Positions 11,255-21,920 of a stretch of DNA of 64,000 nt are shown here, one piece after another. The position numbers and the translations under genes are program-made. How positions within the stretch are numbered: the first letter of the stretch is position 1; each line of letters starts with the position of its first letter. Under the pieces are notes generated by a model. It had not been told where the DNA came from. It did no database searches and saw nothing but the letters and a program-made list of their open reading frames with translations. This stretch comes from Armillaria gallica (Eukaryota > Basidiomycota > Agaricomycetes > Agaricales > Physalacriaceae), in contig JBANDB010000001.1 in NCBI GenBank assembly GCA_037576215.1, positions 4,960,001 through 5,024,000 on the forward strand. Reading direction: 5' to 3'.

Positions 11255-12415
11255 GAAGTGTTCTGTGTGCTTGAAAGGTGTGCAAAAGTGCAAAAAGCTG
11301 TGTGACGTGTTTGTTTGGTTGTGTTTGCAAAGCCTTCGGACTGCTCATCCAAACGGACCTGGTACAGGCTTTCACAGACCTCATATCACTTCAAAAAAAT
11401 TACAGAATATCATTTAAAAATAAACTACATGTTTTCTTCAGAGCACATTTTTTTAAAAAGCATTTTAAATGCTATAAATGCGATGAAACTACAGTAAACC
11501 GGGGTCTAAAAAATAATTTGCCCTGAAGAAAACATGTAAAACTATGTCCTGAGTAAAATGTTCCTGCAAAAGTATTCGTGAATCTTCTTCCTTCGAGCTG
11601 CAGAAGGTACATCCATGGAACTCACATATATTGGGCCCTGATCGAGATCGCTCAGAGCACGAATTTTGGCAGGGGTTGCCGGTGCCCATGTATAGCCATG
11701 TAAAAATAGAATACATGAGAAAAAATATGACTAGATGATATAATACATCCATCCCAATGATGTGCCCACAATATTAGATGGATTGAATGTGTCAGGATTG
11801 GATGATAGGGTTGCACATGAAACCCTAGGTTTTGATACACTAGGGTTTTGGACTGGTAAGTTACTAGTAATTTACCTCTGCCTGCTGGAGGGGTTTTAGT
11901 CAAGATAACTTACCTGTCATGTGATGACATTTGAGCATCAATTATCACCACTATATTCAATCCTATTGCAGTTGTATTTTATTTACAGCTTACAACACAT
12001 CTCTTTAGTAAATTTCAATTAAACACACTTCAGGAGAAGAAAAAATGGGTAGAAGAATATGAACATGAACATACTGAGATTTTTGCAAATGGCACACATC
12101 AGGTATGTGATTATACATGTGATAGGTAAGTAATGGTAAATTACTATACCAAAACACCCCCTTGGAGAGGGGTCAGTATAAAGCAGTATATTACACCTCC
12201 TATAGATTTTGTGTGCAGCTCTATTGGATGATGTTCAATAGTACCACTCAAATTTTCAGCTCAAAAACTAGCACCTGGAAATAATGGAACTAAGAGCACT
12301 TGAACCAAATCATACAGGCCTAACCATTAAACTAATAAGGCATACAAATATATTAGATTAGGGCATATACTAATGCCTACGAATATGACAATATAAGCAA
12401 AAAGAAATACCCACT
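11255..12415 (-). other. DT1 upstream non-coding region
   Basis: No gene. About 11690-12416 aligns, reverse complemented, with about 57510-59490 of DT1 copy 2, after allowing for an extra insert of about 1.3 kb there. Shared landmarks include CATAAAAATAGAATACATGAG-like, AAACCTAGG and GGATGATGTTCAAT blocks. A short A-box/B-box-like pair lies at 12296-12345, minus strand. It probably holds the promoter of the DT1 gene, but no single element can be named. Confidence 0.5.
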
Positions 12416-12420
12416 GTTCT
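12416..12420. other. Gyp3 target-site duplication (left)
   Basis: GTTCT here and at 19066-19070 directly flank the two LTRs. DT1 copy 2 has the uninterrupted site near 57495 (reverse complement reads CTGTTTTGCAG), confirming the insertion point. Confidence 0.9.
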
Positions 12421-12624
12421 TGTAAGAGGTGGTACCTCTATCTACGGTTATATCTACTAAGTCATTATCTATGCTTGTTTGGCATTGGCTTCGCCGATAC
12501 CCTTTATATACTGTTGCACAGCTTTAGTTACAGTAGTCCTTATACTTGTAAACGCTATACGTAGTTCACCAATACACATTGGTCAAAGCTACGTTGCGTA
12601 CCGCAAGGATAAGTGACGCCTACA
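12421..12624 (+). repeat. Gyp3 5' LTR
   Basis: 204 bp, TG...CA. Contains CTTTATATACTG, a TATA-box candidate, near 12500. It differs from the 3' LTR at six sites, all CpG against TpG or CpA. Confidence 0.95.
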
Positions 12625-12751
12625 CTTTTTTAGCTTTTCCAACTTTATTCGTTAACTTTATTTGTTAATACCTCACCGCTTCTTCCAGGGATCTCGTTTC
12701 CCTACTCTCCAATCAACTCCTCGGACCCTTTCTTCGCTCGAGAACCTGAAT

Positions 12752-14113
12752 ATGGCCCCGATGACACGATCACACCCCGACGACGATGAAAAACCAGCCT
12801 CGAGCTCAAACACTGGCGAAGGATCATCATCATGAGGAGTGGGAGAAGCGCCAGAACCTAGGATCATCAAGACCTCGAGGCAGCCAGAAACTGCTGCTGC
12901 CCCGGCAGCCACAAGCACAACTGGCAGATTGTCGTTTACAGTGAAGCATGCTGCTGACCATGAACGAATATGGGACGGCCAGGTGGTGAATGCTGACGAC
13001 ACTATTGGAAGCGACCATGATGGATCATACTCCTTGGAGGATCCAGTTGTGGAGCCTGACAACCGCGATGATACAGATGTCGCCTTCGACCTACACCTAC
13101 CCTCTTCATCCCACCCACACCTCGCTCAGAAATTCACTGGGCACCACCCTGACCATGCCCCAATTAAATTGCCATCACTGACATCATCGTCGTTACTTGG
13201 GGAAGGATATGTCCCCATCGAAGAATTCTGACCACATGCCGCGTTCAGCAGCATACGGGAAACCCCATCGGATTGGAAGAACCCTACCCCAATGGAAGAA
13301 TCTTGGCACCGGAAGCCATCGGTAGAGAAGACACCAGTTAATCATGGGGACGAGGGATTGACAGCGAGACAGGACATACTCGGCTCAAGATCACCCTCTA
13401 CCGTGGAGGATCTTGTCGATGACTACGCTTCATCTACATCATCGTCTACGTCGCAACGAGAACCGGAGCAGGCGCCGGATAACATGCAGCTCCCGATGAG
13501 TGAAGATGAGGAGCGTAAATCGATCCGTATGCTTTTGAACGAATTCTTGACCGACGAGCTACGGGTACAGAACTCAATGAAAGAACAGTTGAAATCATTC
13601 TCAAAAACACAGAGAATCGTGGCCCAAGAAATGGCTCACGTTCGCACAGTGGGTGTATTTACGTGCCTAGGTTTTGTAGATGTGAGCACTGAATCAGATG
13701 AATATATTCGGCAGTACAATGCGGAATTGATTATGTTAATAATGGGAAGGGAGATTCAGAATACAAACCCCGAAGACGAGAGTGGGGATGAAACCGTCCA
13801 GGGAAAAACAACAGCGCTCCTGTCATTCCAGCGACAAAAGGAACTGATCGCGAGGAGAATGAGGACGGCATCGCCCGCGACCATCACAGAGAAACGGCTG
13901 GACAAGGATATACCCTTACCAGCAAAGAAGACGAAGAAAACAGTAAAAAATGAGGCCATCGCGTATCGTAAATCGATTATACTCGCTTGGCGAGGCGAGT
14001 ATCAGTTTGAACATCGCATTGCCCACGTATCCGGACCGAGGCAGAACCGCTTCCACAGGAACTTAGCAACGGTGGAACGTCTGAGCACGAATCCAGCGAT
14101 GACTGGACATTAG
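12752..14113 (+). pseudogene. Gyp3 ORF a, Gag-position protein with two TGA stops
   Basis: One frame from the ATG at 12752 to the TAG at 14111-14113, interrupted by TGA at 12833-12835 and 13229-13231. The product is hydrophilic, rich in Ser, Asp and Glu, with a helical stretch around 13500-13640 (LLNEFLTDELRVQN). No zinc knuckle or major homology region can be seen. The last 45 codons or so come from the inverted duplication of integrase-coding DNA (13947-14038) and so are not original Gag. The position after the 5' LTR suggests Gag; sequence alone does not prove it. Confidence 0.5.
13947..14038 (+). repeat. Inverted duplication in Gyp3, left arm
   Basis: Reverse complement of about 14185-14276, with only a few differences, nearly all CpG/TpG. 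The arms span the block CGCTTGGCGAGGCGAGTATC and continue on both sides. The 147-bp spacer is unique. A transcript could fold into a stem of about 90 bp. Confidence 0.9.
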
Positions 14114-14118
14114 GAGAC

Positions 14119-15645
14119 ATGCTGGATAGTGGACCAGGCCTGATGTCAGAGGTGCTATCGAATGACGAATTCTTGACCAGTGTACGGTCCGGATACGCGG
14201 GCGACGCGATGTTCAAACTGATACTCGCCTCGCCAAGCGAGTATAATCGATTTACGATACACAATGGCCTCATTTTCACAGTGAATCGCAGTGGTGCAGA
14301 AGTGGTATGCGTGCCACGTGCCAAACATGGTGACCAGTCAATACAAGGTGTTATATTAGACCAGGCCCACCGTACACTGGGGCACTATGGCTTCCAACAG
14401 ACGTCAGAATACACTCGTCGCTGGTACTGGTGGCCACGGATGGTCACGGATGTGAAGGAATTTTGCAAATCCTGTATAGAATGTCAGCAATGTAAGGGGA
14501 GTACAACTCAGCCCAGCGGGAAGCTCCACTCACTACCGATACCCACTAAGCCATGGGATTCAATCGGGATGGACTTCATAGGGCCGTTCCCAGAAGTCGT
14601 GACAGACGACGGCCAAAAAGTGAACTATCTGTGGGTCGTGGTGTGTCGGATGATGAGCATGGTGCACCTTATCACCGTTCATACGACGATGTCAGCACGC
14701 CAACTCTCCGTAGTCTATATGAGGGAGATTGTCCGGCTACACGGCCTCCCGAGCTCCATTGTGAGCTACAGAGATTCAAAATTCACCTCCAAATGGTGGC
14801 GCAAACTGCACCGCATATTGGGAGCTAAATTATTGATGTCGACTTCATTCCACCTGCAAACGGACGGGTTGACTGAGCACACGAACCGATCCATAGGCCA
14901 AATATTTTGCGCAGGCCTACGACCTGATCAAAGGGACTGGTTTGGGAAGATAGACCTGACGGAGTTCGCCATTAATGCAAGTGTCAGCGATACAACACGA
15001 TATGCACCATTTGAAGTCAACAGTGGATACCTTCCATCAATGATGCACGAGATCCGCGCACCTACAGCTGTCGCCCCCGGGATAAGGACATTCGCGCAGA
15101 CAGTGCTGTGTAATCTCGCGGATGCCCACGATGCAATTATCGAAAATCGGGTATTCCAGACACACCAGGCAAATAAGAAGCGTCGTGACAAGCCGATTAT
15201 ATCGGCAGGAGATCTGGTGTTTCTATCAATGAAGAATCTGAACTTGCCCAAGGGTCAGGCAAGGAAACTATGCCCAAAGTTTGTTGGACCCTACAGGGTA
15301 AAAGAGGCCATCCTGGAGTCATCAAACTACATATTGGAACTACCGACCGCACTGCAAGAAAGGCAGATCCATCCTAACTTCCATGTTAGCCTGCTCAGGC
15401 CATACCATGCCAATAACGATATACTGTTTCCTAATAGGGCTCACCCCGAGCCATACGACTTTGGCACCCCGGAAGATGCTGAATGGTTTGTCGACGATAT
15501 CATTGGACATAGATGGAATGGAAAGAAGCTCGAGTTCGAGGTTCGATGGAGCCTTGGGGATACGACATGGGAGCCTCAGGATAACTGCAAAGATCTCACG
15601 GCGCTTGATCAGTACTTAGAGGTGATGGGAGTTCAGTCCCCATGA
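14119..15645 (+). CDS. Gyp3 integrase with chromodomain
   Basis: 508 codons, uninterrupted. Order: a linker; a zinc-binding H2C2 domain around residues 75-120 (AHRTLGHYGF ... CKSCIECQQC); the integrase core with catalytic Asp in WDSIGMDFIGPFP, second Asp in SYRDSKF and Glu in TDGLTEHTNR, so the D,D,E triad is intact; an integrase C-terminal region (QIHPNFHVSLLRPY); and a chromodomain near residues 450-503 (FEVRWSLGDTTWEP). Chromodomains direct chromovirus integration to marked chromatin. The frame opens upstream of the ATG, as expected for a piece of a once longer Pol. The right arm of the inverted duplication (14185-14276) codes residues about 23-53. Confidence 0.9.
   Translation: MLDSGPGLMSEVLSNDEFLTSVRSGYAGDAMFKLILASPSEYNRFTIHNGLIFTVNRSGAEVVCVPRAKHGDQSIQGVILDQAHRTLGHYGFQQTSEYTRRWYWWPRMVTDVKEFCKSCIECQQCKGSTTQPSGKLHSLPIPTKPWDSIGMDFIGPFPEVVTDDGQKVNYLWVVVCRMMSMVHLITVHTTMSARQLSVVYMREIVRLHGLPSSIVSYRDSKFTSKWWRKLHRILGAKLLMSTSFHLQTDGLTEHTNRSIGQIFCAGLRPDQRDWFGKIDLTEFAINASVSDTTRYAPFEVNSGYLPSMMHEIRAPTAVAPGIRTFAQTVLCNLADAHDAIIENRVFQTHQANKKRRDKPIISAGDLVFLSMKNLNLPKGQARKLCPKFVGPYRVKEAILESSNYILELPTALQERQIHPNFHVSLLRPYHANNDILFPNRAHPEPYDFGTPEDAEWFVDDIIGHRWNGKKLEFEVRWSLGDTTWEPQDNCKDLTALDQYLEVMGVQSP
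14185..14276 (+). repeat. Inverted duplication in Gyp3, right arm
   Basis: Partner of 13947-14038. This arm is in frame in the integrase ORF, so it is the likely original and the left arm is the duplicate. Confidence 0.9.
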
Positions 15646-15828
15646 CAACTCCCGAGTCGTTCCGGGGAATCTGGACCCCACATGACCAGGCATGCATGAG
15701 GACCTCGTGTCAAGAAAAACACACCTTAAACCAAGATAGAAGACCCGACGACCAGGCGACCATGGCGGGACGCTTGCAGGAAAATATTTTAGAGGCGACG
15801 ATCCTCTGTCGTCTCTTGAACTCGTACT
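15646..15828 (+). other. Spacer between integrase and ORF c of Gyp3
   Basis: 183 bp in the same frame class as both neighbours but holding stops. No motif recognised. Confidence 0.5.
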
Positions 15829-18801
15829 ATGATGTCGAAAGCACTGAAATCTTTCCTTCTACTCGCAGCTGCTCTTGCTGGTGCGAACGCCACAGGTGAC
15901 AACCCCAGCTCGGGAAGCCAATGGTCTCACCAGCCGTTCTGGTTCATGAGGGGAGGGGGACCACCTCCCACTGGATCCAACCAAAATAACGCGACGAACC
16001 TATTCGCATTTGGGGCATACCTGCCCCCGCAGCCTCCTGGAGCTCAACACTGGCCTCATCCATACGCTTATCCGCAATTCGGGCAGCCTCAACAGTTTGG
16101 GTTCACCCCTGTGCACTCGCCGATGTTGTATGGGGGATACCAGCAACAGGTAACGCCGGGCATGGGTGTTGGGCAATCACCAAGTACAGGTGAGAATGAC
16201 CAAATGGTCACAGACGCAGTGGCTCACCCGCAAATCGCAGGTCAACCGGTTGCACAGTCCCGTCAGGACAGCGCGCAAGCAGGCACGTCTCGTTCTACCC
16301 TCAACAACACTACCAACCGCGACGATATCTGGGACACAACTCTGCGCCCCACGGTCCCCGTCGCAGGGCACTCATGCTGGCGTACTCCATCTCCGGACCA
16401 CGCACACCGCTCTATGACCTTCAGAGATGAAGGAGAAGCCTCACGGGGACAACGTATGGGCAAAGGTAAAGGGAAGGCATCGTATAAGGAACTGGAAGAA
16501 CAGCGTGAACTAGAGGAGAGCACACGACGCCAGTATGAAGATCGGGAGGACGAGCGTCATAGGGAACGCGCCCGTCTTTGAGCTGAGCAAGCTCCGATAC
16601 CTCAACATGTTCTGGACATGCAGATGTGGGATTACGACGAGCACCAGCCTGACACCACCACACATGCCCTACACGACCAGATCTCGAGGAACGTCGAGCT
16701 CATGCGTCGTTGCGACGAGCTCGAGAAGATGCTGAATAAGCGTCAACTCTCGCCAGAGGGACGATACAACCAGTCTGCGAAGTGCCAGCGGGAATCGCGG
16801 CCCTACCAGTCTGAGTCCAGACGCCGCATGGAATCGGAGATGGATGATTACCTTGCTGATGGTGATGACTACCCTCTTCCCCGGCGCCAGTGGCGAGAAC
16901 GAGGTCGAGGCGGATTCTTAGGTTCACGAGGATGCGAGGCGTACCCGCCGGCGAGGGGGAGAGACTCTCAGATGGATACCAGACCTGCGAAGCAGCAACC
17001 AGATGTTGTGACGACGGTACCATCGCACACGCAACACCTACCAGAGGAAGATAAGCATGATGCCATGCTAGACTCGTATGATCAATGCCGATTTGGCGGG
17101 ATCATCCCAGATGAAAGGATCTCACTTGAAGAGAGGATCGCCAACCTTTCCACTGATCTTCCAGCCATGCCCTTATCCAATGGGTCCTACCCAAGCATCC
17201 CAAGGATCCACCAATCGATTACCGATCTGATCGAGGGTGAGGGGTCCAGCAGCGATGACTCTGACTCCAATGACAAACCGCTGAACTCGATACAACAAGC
17301 TCACCTGTTTGTCGAACGGCGTAATCACTGCCTCCGCAACCCAGGCCGTGTCCCACTTTGGCATTGCATATTCAGGCCTGAAGGACGTCTGTTGGTCGCA
17401 AACGAGTGGGACAATTCGTTCCGTGGGATGTTTGGGCCGGGTTTCACCTACGATCCCCGTACAAATACCATGTATACCGATCGTGAGGCAGTTGACGCGT
17501 CACGAGCTCTGGCCGACGGGATCGATATCCCGACCCCACATAACATGGACCGCCGCCCTAATCCGAGAGGATTTCCGATGAACATACAGGAGGTTCAAGA
17601 GTACATCAATCATATTCACATGCAGCAGCCAGGGTGGCAAATGATGCTGAGGTTGATCAGCGAATTCCATCGCATATCGGAATCGGTTATAATGCGATAT
17701 TGGGACCTGTCTATGCATGAGGTCATCAAACACTTCGAGCGCAATGAACGCCTCACCGATCTGCGGCGCGGTATGCCGCGCCCATATTTTATCCCACTCG
17801 ATCCTAGATTCTGACAGACCGGCAACGGGTCAGTAGCGAACGGGGCGGGACTGACAGCACCCGTTAACGGGTCCCTTGATGATTGGTGCCAGTACACGGC
17901 ACACCATTTCCGCCCGGGTGGACTGAACCCTATGGGCAGCGTGATTATGGATACATTGTTCCGCGTCAGTTATGGGAGCGTATGGGGAATGGTACTACTA
18001 TGGTTCCTCCACCCTTCCAATGCGAAGAATTATTATGCTCACTACCTTGCCGGCATAGTCTTCCGCCCACGGTACTTGGTGGATTTCATTTGGAGCTGGA
18101 ACCGTGACAGGACTGGAGAACTGCTGATATCTGTGGCTGCGGGTAGCCCGATCCTGCGCCGAATGATATACCATGGCGCGGGGGAAAATCTGTCCGAATT
18201 GGATGTGATCCGACACCTTGCATCGTGTGCGATCACACAAGAGATGCTCGATAATGCGTACCCTTGGGCGATGGCATGGATAGACCAGCACAGCTCCGTG
18301 CATTTCCGTGACGTGAATCGCCAACTCGAATTTGAACGCCAGACATGCCTGCAGCAGCACGGTACCCCGGCCATTGGAGAGGCCTTCCGTGGATGGTGGT
18401 CGCCAGATGTTGGTGACACACACCGTATTCGGGCTCTGCTGTATTATGAACGATACGAGTATCAGCCTAATGGTCGCATCCAGACTCAGGACAACCCATA
18501 CCTTTTACTACGCGGCAAAGATGCCATGTTTACGTGGCTCAACGAGTACCCTCCAGTGCTGGCCATCCCTAACCCCCGCATGAGCCCGGAGCACTTCGAC
18601 GATGTGGACGTACCTATGACACTGGACGACACTGCGACCCTTGGTGTAAATACCGTTGAGGCCATGCCTAATGGTGCTGCTAATGATACGGACGTGGTAG
18701 ACGTTGCGGCCCAGGATGCCGACATCGTTTCCGACTTGAACAACACACATATCACATCGGGGTCTGGCTACAACACGTCGTCTGGGTACAACACATCGTA
18801 G
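15829..18801 (+). pseudogene. Gyp3 ORF c, unknown protein in envelope position (two TGA stops)
   Basis: A single frame of about 990 codons from the ATG at 15829 to the stop at 18799-18801, interrupted by TGA at 16579-16581 and 17812-17814. Both could be CGA-to-TGA changes. The N-terminus has a signal-like hydrophobic core (LLLAAALAGA). Then come a Pro/Gln/Gly-rich stretch to about residue 110, a charged helical stretch with many Glu and Arg (around 16480-16580), an acidic Ser/Asp patch (about 17240-17270), and a more conserved-looking region rich in Trp, His and Tyr (VQEYINHIHMQQPGWQMM). I do not recognise it. A hydrophobic run near 17955-18000 could span a membrane. It may be a captured host gene, an env-like ORF or a structural protein. 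Confidence 0.55.
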
Positions 18802-18850
18802 GTACCGTACAGGACCTGAGGGCCACTTCGTAGACCGCTAACACGGTCTG

Positions 18851-18861
18851 ATCGGGGGGGG
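18851..18861 (+). other. Gyp3 polypurine tract
   Basis: ATCGGGGGGGG directly abuts the 3' LTR, as expected for the plus-strand primer. Confidence 0.8.
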
Positions 18862-19065
18862 TGTAAGAGGTGGTACCTCTATCTACGGTTATATCTACTA
18901 AGTCATTATCTATGCTTGTTTGGCATCGGCTTCACCAATACCCTTTATATACTGTTGCACAGCTTTAGTTACAGTAGTCCTTATACTTGTAAACGCTATA
19001 CGTAGTTCACCAATACACGTTGGTCAAAGCTACATTGCGTACCGCAAGGATAAGTGACACCTACA
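18862..19065 (+). repeat. Gyp3 3' LTR
   Basis: 204 bp, 198 identical to the 5' LTR by direct comparison. All six differences are transitions at CpG sites. TSD GTTCT follows at 19066-19070. Confidence 0.95.
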
Positions 19066-19070
19066 GTTCT

Positions 19071-21430
19071 GCAGTGTGCAGAAGAGTGTTGACAAGCCTG
19101 GAGGTGGCAGGCATGGCATCATCAGCAAGGTATGGACCCTGCTTGATGAAATAAGTGGTCATTAGATGGCAGGCAGGGGCATTGTGCTTGTGCAATGCAA
19201 AACAAGCAGGAGATGAGGGCTGACATTGATTTTATGGCAATTCTGTGGCTGGAGAGGGAAAGGGTGTGCATCATTCAATGGCCCATAGTCGAAAATGGGG
19301 CTGGCGAGGCCATTGCATGATGGGATGGATTGTAGCGGGTAGTATGCACTAAACATGGTGGGTGGCAGGCAGGCAGTGACGACGGCCTTGGAGGAGCAAA
19401 TATGCCACATAGTTGTGTTCCTCATTCAAAGAATGGGAGATGCATGACTTTAAGGTCAATACATGGCTTGGGTGGGGTGGGACAGCCCAATCTTGCACCA
19501 GGGTGGGGTAGGCAGTGGTGGGTGTCCAGGTGGTCACTTAGCCATAATTTTAGGCATGTTTAGTGGCTCTCCATTCATCAATTGAAGCCTCAAAGGGCAC
19601 ATTCACTGTGGCCATTGTTGTCTGTCAGGGTCCCAATCTTCCTCCTGCCATCCTACTTGTACCTTCCTGCTCATTCCCATATTCTAGTGTCAACATCTGG
19701 GCTTGACAGCCCTGGCCCTCACCCACCTATGGCCCTGCTCAATGCTTGAAGCACCCTGCCTTGCCCATCGTCATCATCTAATTTGTTGTCGTTGTCCACG
19801 GTGATACACTGTTTATGCATTCACACCTAGATTTTGCAATTTTGTAATCATACTACTGTATATCTATCTCAGACTAGCTATAAGTAAAGGGCTATAGTGG
19901 AGGCTTCAAGCTGATAGTCAAGCCAGAAAGCTACTAGTTGAGCCAGGATTTAGGCACAATACCACTATTGAGTCAAGTCTATCAGCCAGCATGACTAGCA
20001 CCTCAAATACTGGGTGAGTCAGTAAACGACGACCACTAGTCAATGAGGGTAGCTACGAGTGCACCAAACAAGAAGCAGAGCATACAGATCTCATGAAAGT
20101 ACAGTCACTAGTGGAACAGTCTGCACACGAGTGCTGCAGGTGGGTTGACTAGTAGTGCAGCAGTCTCTAATGGGACTTAGAAATGAATTTAGCAATGAAG
20201 CGAAGCTGCCCAGATCTGACTAGTGTGATATAGATCTATTACAATCAGTGCTAGTATAGCTGGGCTGCGCCTTTGATCATGATCAACAGCTGCTACAGGC
20301 ACACTCGCCCAGCTTGTCATTTATCCTTCATACTAGTGGAGTGATTTCTGCACCAAGGACATGGGATACCGCTGCTAGCATAGCCCTTAGGCTCACTAGT
20401 CAGCAAGTGTCTGTTTCTAGACTGACTATTGTGTGATTATTCACCATTATTCATGACTAGCCAAGAAATCCTTATCAATAATACCTCTCTAGCCAGTTAT
20501 TTATAGCTCAATTGTACCTTGATTGTTAGTATATAAGTAATAGAATAGGTTCACACATGGCTTAGGCAAGCTATTCCTGCAATTGTGATCTACTAGTCAG
20601 TACCTAGTGCCTCAATTAAAGGCTTTTGTGCTTAACCTCAATGAAGAGTATTATAGAATAGATACTGCACTGATAGTTATGATAATTGAATAGTATTGAA
20701 ATCTACTATACATGAACACTTCTAAATAGTTTCTTCCACTTCTCAACAAGTCATCAACCCATACTGAAGCCATTTGTATGTGGAATTTGGAATTAGTCCA
20801 AGTCTTTACTTCTCCGGCAAAGTCCAAAACTCATCGAAATTGTGTTTCTGTCCCTAAACTACAGATTCACAATACTAAATACACTTGTGGAAATAACTAT
20901 TTGACCTGTAAATGAATTTTAAAACAAAAGTGAGCCTATCACTGTAAAAAATAAGCTAAATTTCAGAAGCAAGTTTTTAAAAATTTTCTGGTTGCCAGAT
21001 TAGGAATGGTATAGTCCCATGATAAGTATATCCTGGCTTGCCCCAACACATCCACCCAAAATAAGTGTCGTGCATGCAGGAAGAGCCCATAGAAGCAATC
21101 AAAATTTTTTTTTTCAGGCCCAAATAATTAGCGAGAGGGCAGAAAATGCAGTGCCACTTATGTCAGAGCTATGTTAGTAATTTTTGGGCTGTGGCAGTGT
21201 CCTGGATACATTATGTAAGCTAATTACAATGAAAATTATTTGCCTAGCCATGTCAAATTATTGATGCCCAGATTTAATAGCCATGACTGCCCAAATGGGC
21301 ACCAAATGAGCCTCAAATGCTATCTGAAAAAGCAATTTTAGCTGCCTTTTGGCTCCATGGATAATATCCATGCTGTAGGCTACAGGTCAATGGATATATC
21401 CATGACCTGTAGGGCTAAACTTACAGCTAT
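19071..21430. other. DT1 copy 1 non-coding right arm
   Basis: No gene of its own. 19071-19830 aligns, reverse complemented, with 56560-57490 of copy 2, and about 20700-21430 aligns with 48005-48192 plus 53648-54675. The stretch 19870-20620 is dense in CTAG/ACTAGT palindromes. The terminal TIR occupies about 21345-21430. Confidence 0.6.
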
Positions 21431-21439
21431 GCCTGGCAG

Positions 21440-21920
21440 TGAGAGGGCCCATGAAGTTGATCACCATGGACTGGAAGTGTGCATCAGGTACAGGCAAGGA
21501 GTGAAGAGGGCCAGAGGCTTTATTCATTCAGGATTTGTTATGTTGGCAAGAGGAACAGGAGGGGACATAGGCCAACAGGAGGTCCTTTCACATATTTGGC
21601 CAGTAATATGAATCTTTCAAGGCTGCATATGATTTATCTCCACCAAAATGACCAAGAGACTCATGGGCAAGTGTGAACAGCTGTTCTGGAATTCCATCAG
21701 TGTGAGAGATTACAAGATGGCCTCCAAGGTATATCAGCCCATCAGAGATGATCACATTCAAGAACCCCATCTTGTTTCTGATGTTGGTGAAAAGCCTGGT
21801 GCAAAATGAGTTGACAAGGTAACCAAGCCTAATCTTCCTTAACACACTAGGATTGGTTTGAATCATGAAAATACCTGCAAAGTCTACAGGGAAATCTGAA
21901 GGTTTGTTATCTATGGGCAT
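21440..21920 (-). pseudogene. Gyp1 integrase N-terminal part
   Basis: Minus strand. The zinc-domain end reads LAHESLGHFGG ... ALKDSYYWPNM (21588-21700). After a frame break come PLHSLPVPDAHF and the first core block ending in FMGPL, where DT1 interrupts. The rest of the core is at 6801-7901. Confidence 0.75.

Larger units (their letters stand above)
12421..19065 (+). mobile_element. Gyp3: Ty3/gypsy-type element lacking RT and RNase H
   Basis: Flanked by 204-bp LTRs (TGTAAGAGG...CCTACA) and a perfect 5-bp TSD GTTCT. A G-run PPT (ATCGGGGGGG) precedes the 3' LTR. Internal order: a Gag-position ORF, a 90-bp inverted duplication, integrase with chromodomain, then a 3-kb ORF of unknown function in envelope position. 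No protease, RT or RNase H motif is found, so it cannot be autonomous. Its interior is CpG-rich, unlike the surroundings, and the LTRs differ at only 6 of 204 sites, so it is a young insertion. Confidence 0.9.
7902..21430 (-). mobile_element. DT1 copy 1: large TIR DNA transposon with its own gene
   Basis: Inserted in Gyp1's integrase. The ends form an imperfect inverted repeat. The left reads TGCATCTCTAGCCC, then TGGATATATCCAT and ATGGATAATAACCATGG. The right, reverse complemented, reads TGTAAGTTTAGCCC, TGGATATATCCAT and ATGGATATTATCCATGG. A second copy at about 48005-59713 shows the same ends and order, which fixes the unit. Without Gyp3 it is about 6.9 kb. It carries one spliced gene (8344-11254) near the left end and a long non-coding right arm. 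Boundaries are good to about 10 bp. An 8-9-bp degenerate TSD is possible (CTCACTGCC against TTCACCTG on the minus strand) but unproven. Confidence 0.75.

Noticed and set aside
12296..12345. Pol III promoter pair on the minus strand, also seen at 57575-57625
   Set aside because: The gap between boxes is about 17 bp, too short for a tRNA. The match in both copies is explained by DT1 homology.
13980..14040. RNase H C-terminus at the end of Gyp3 ORF a (EYQFEHRIAHVSG resembles it)
   Set aside because: This DNA is the inverted copy of integrase-coding sequence, so the likeness is accidental.
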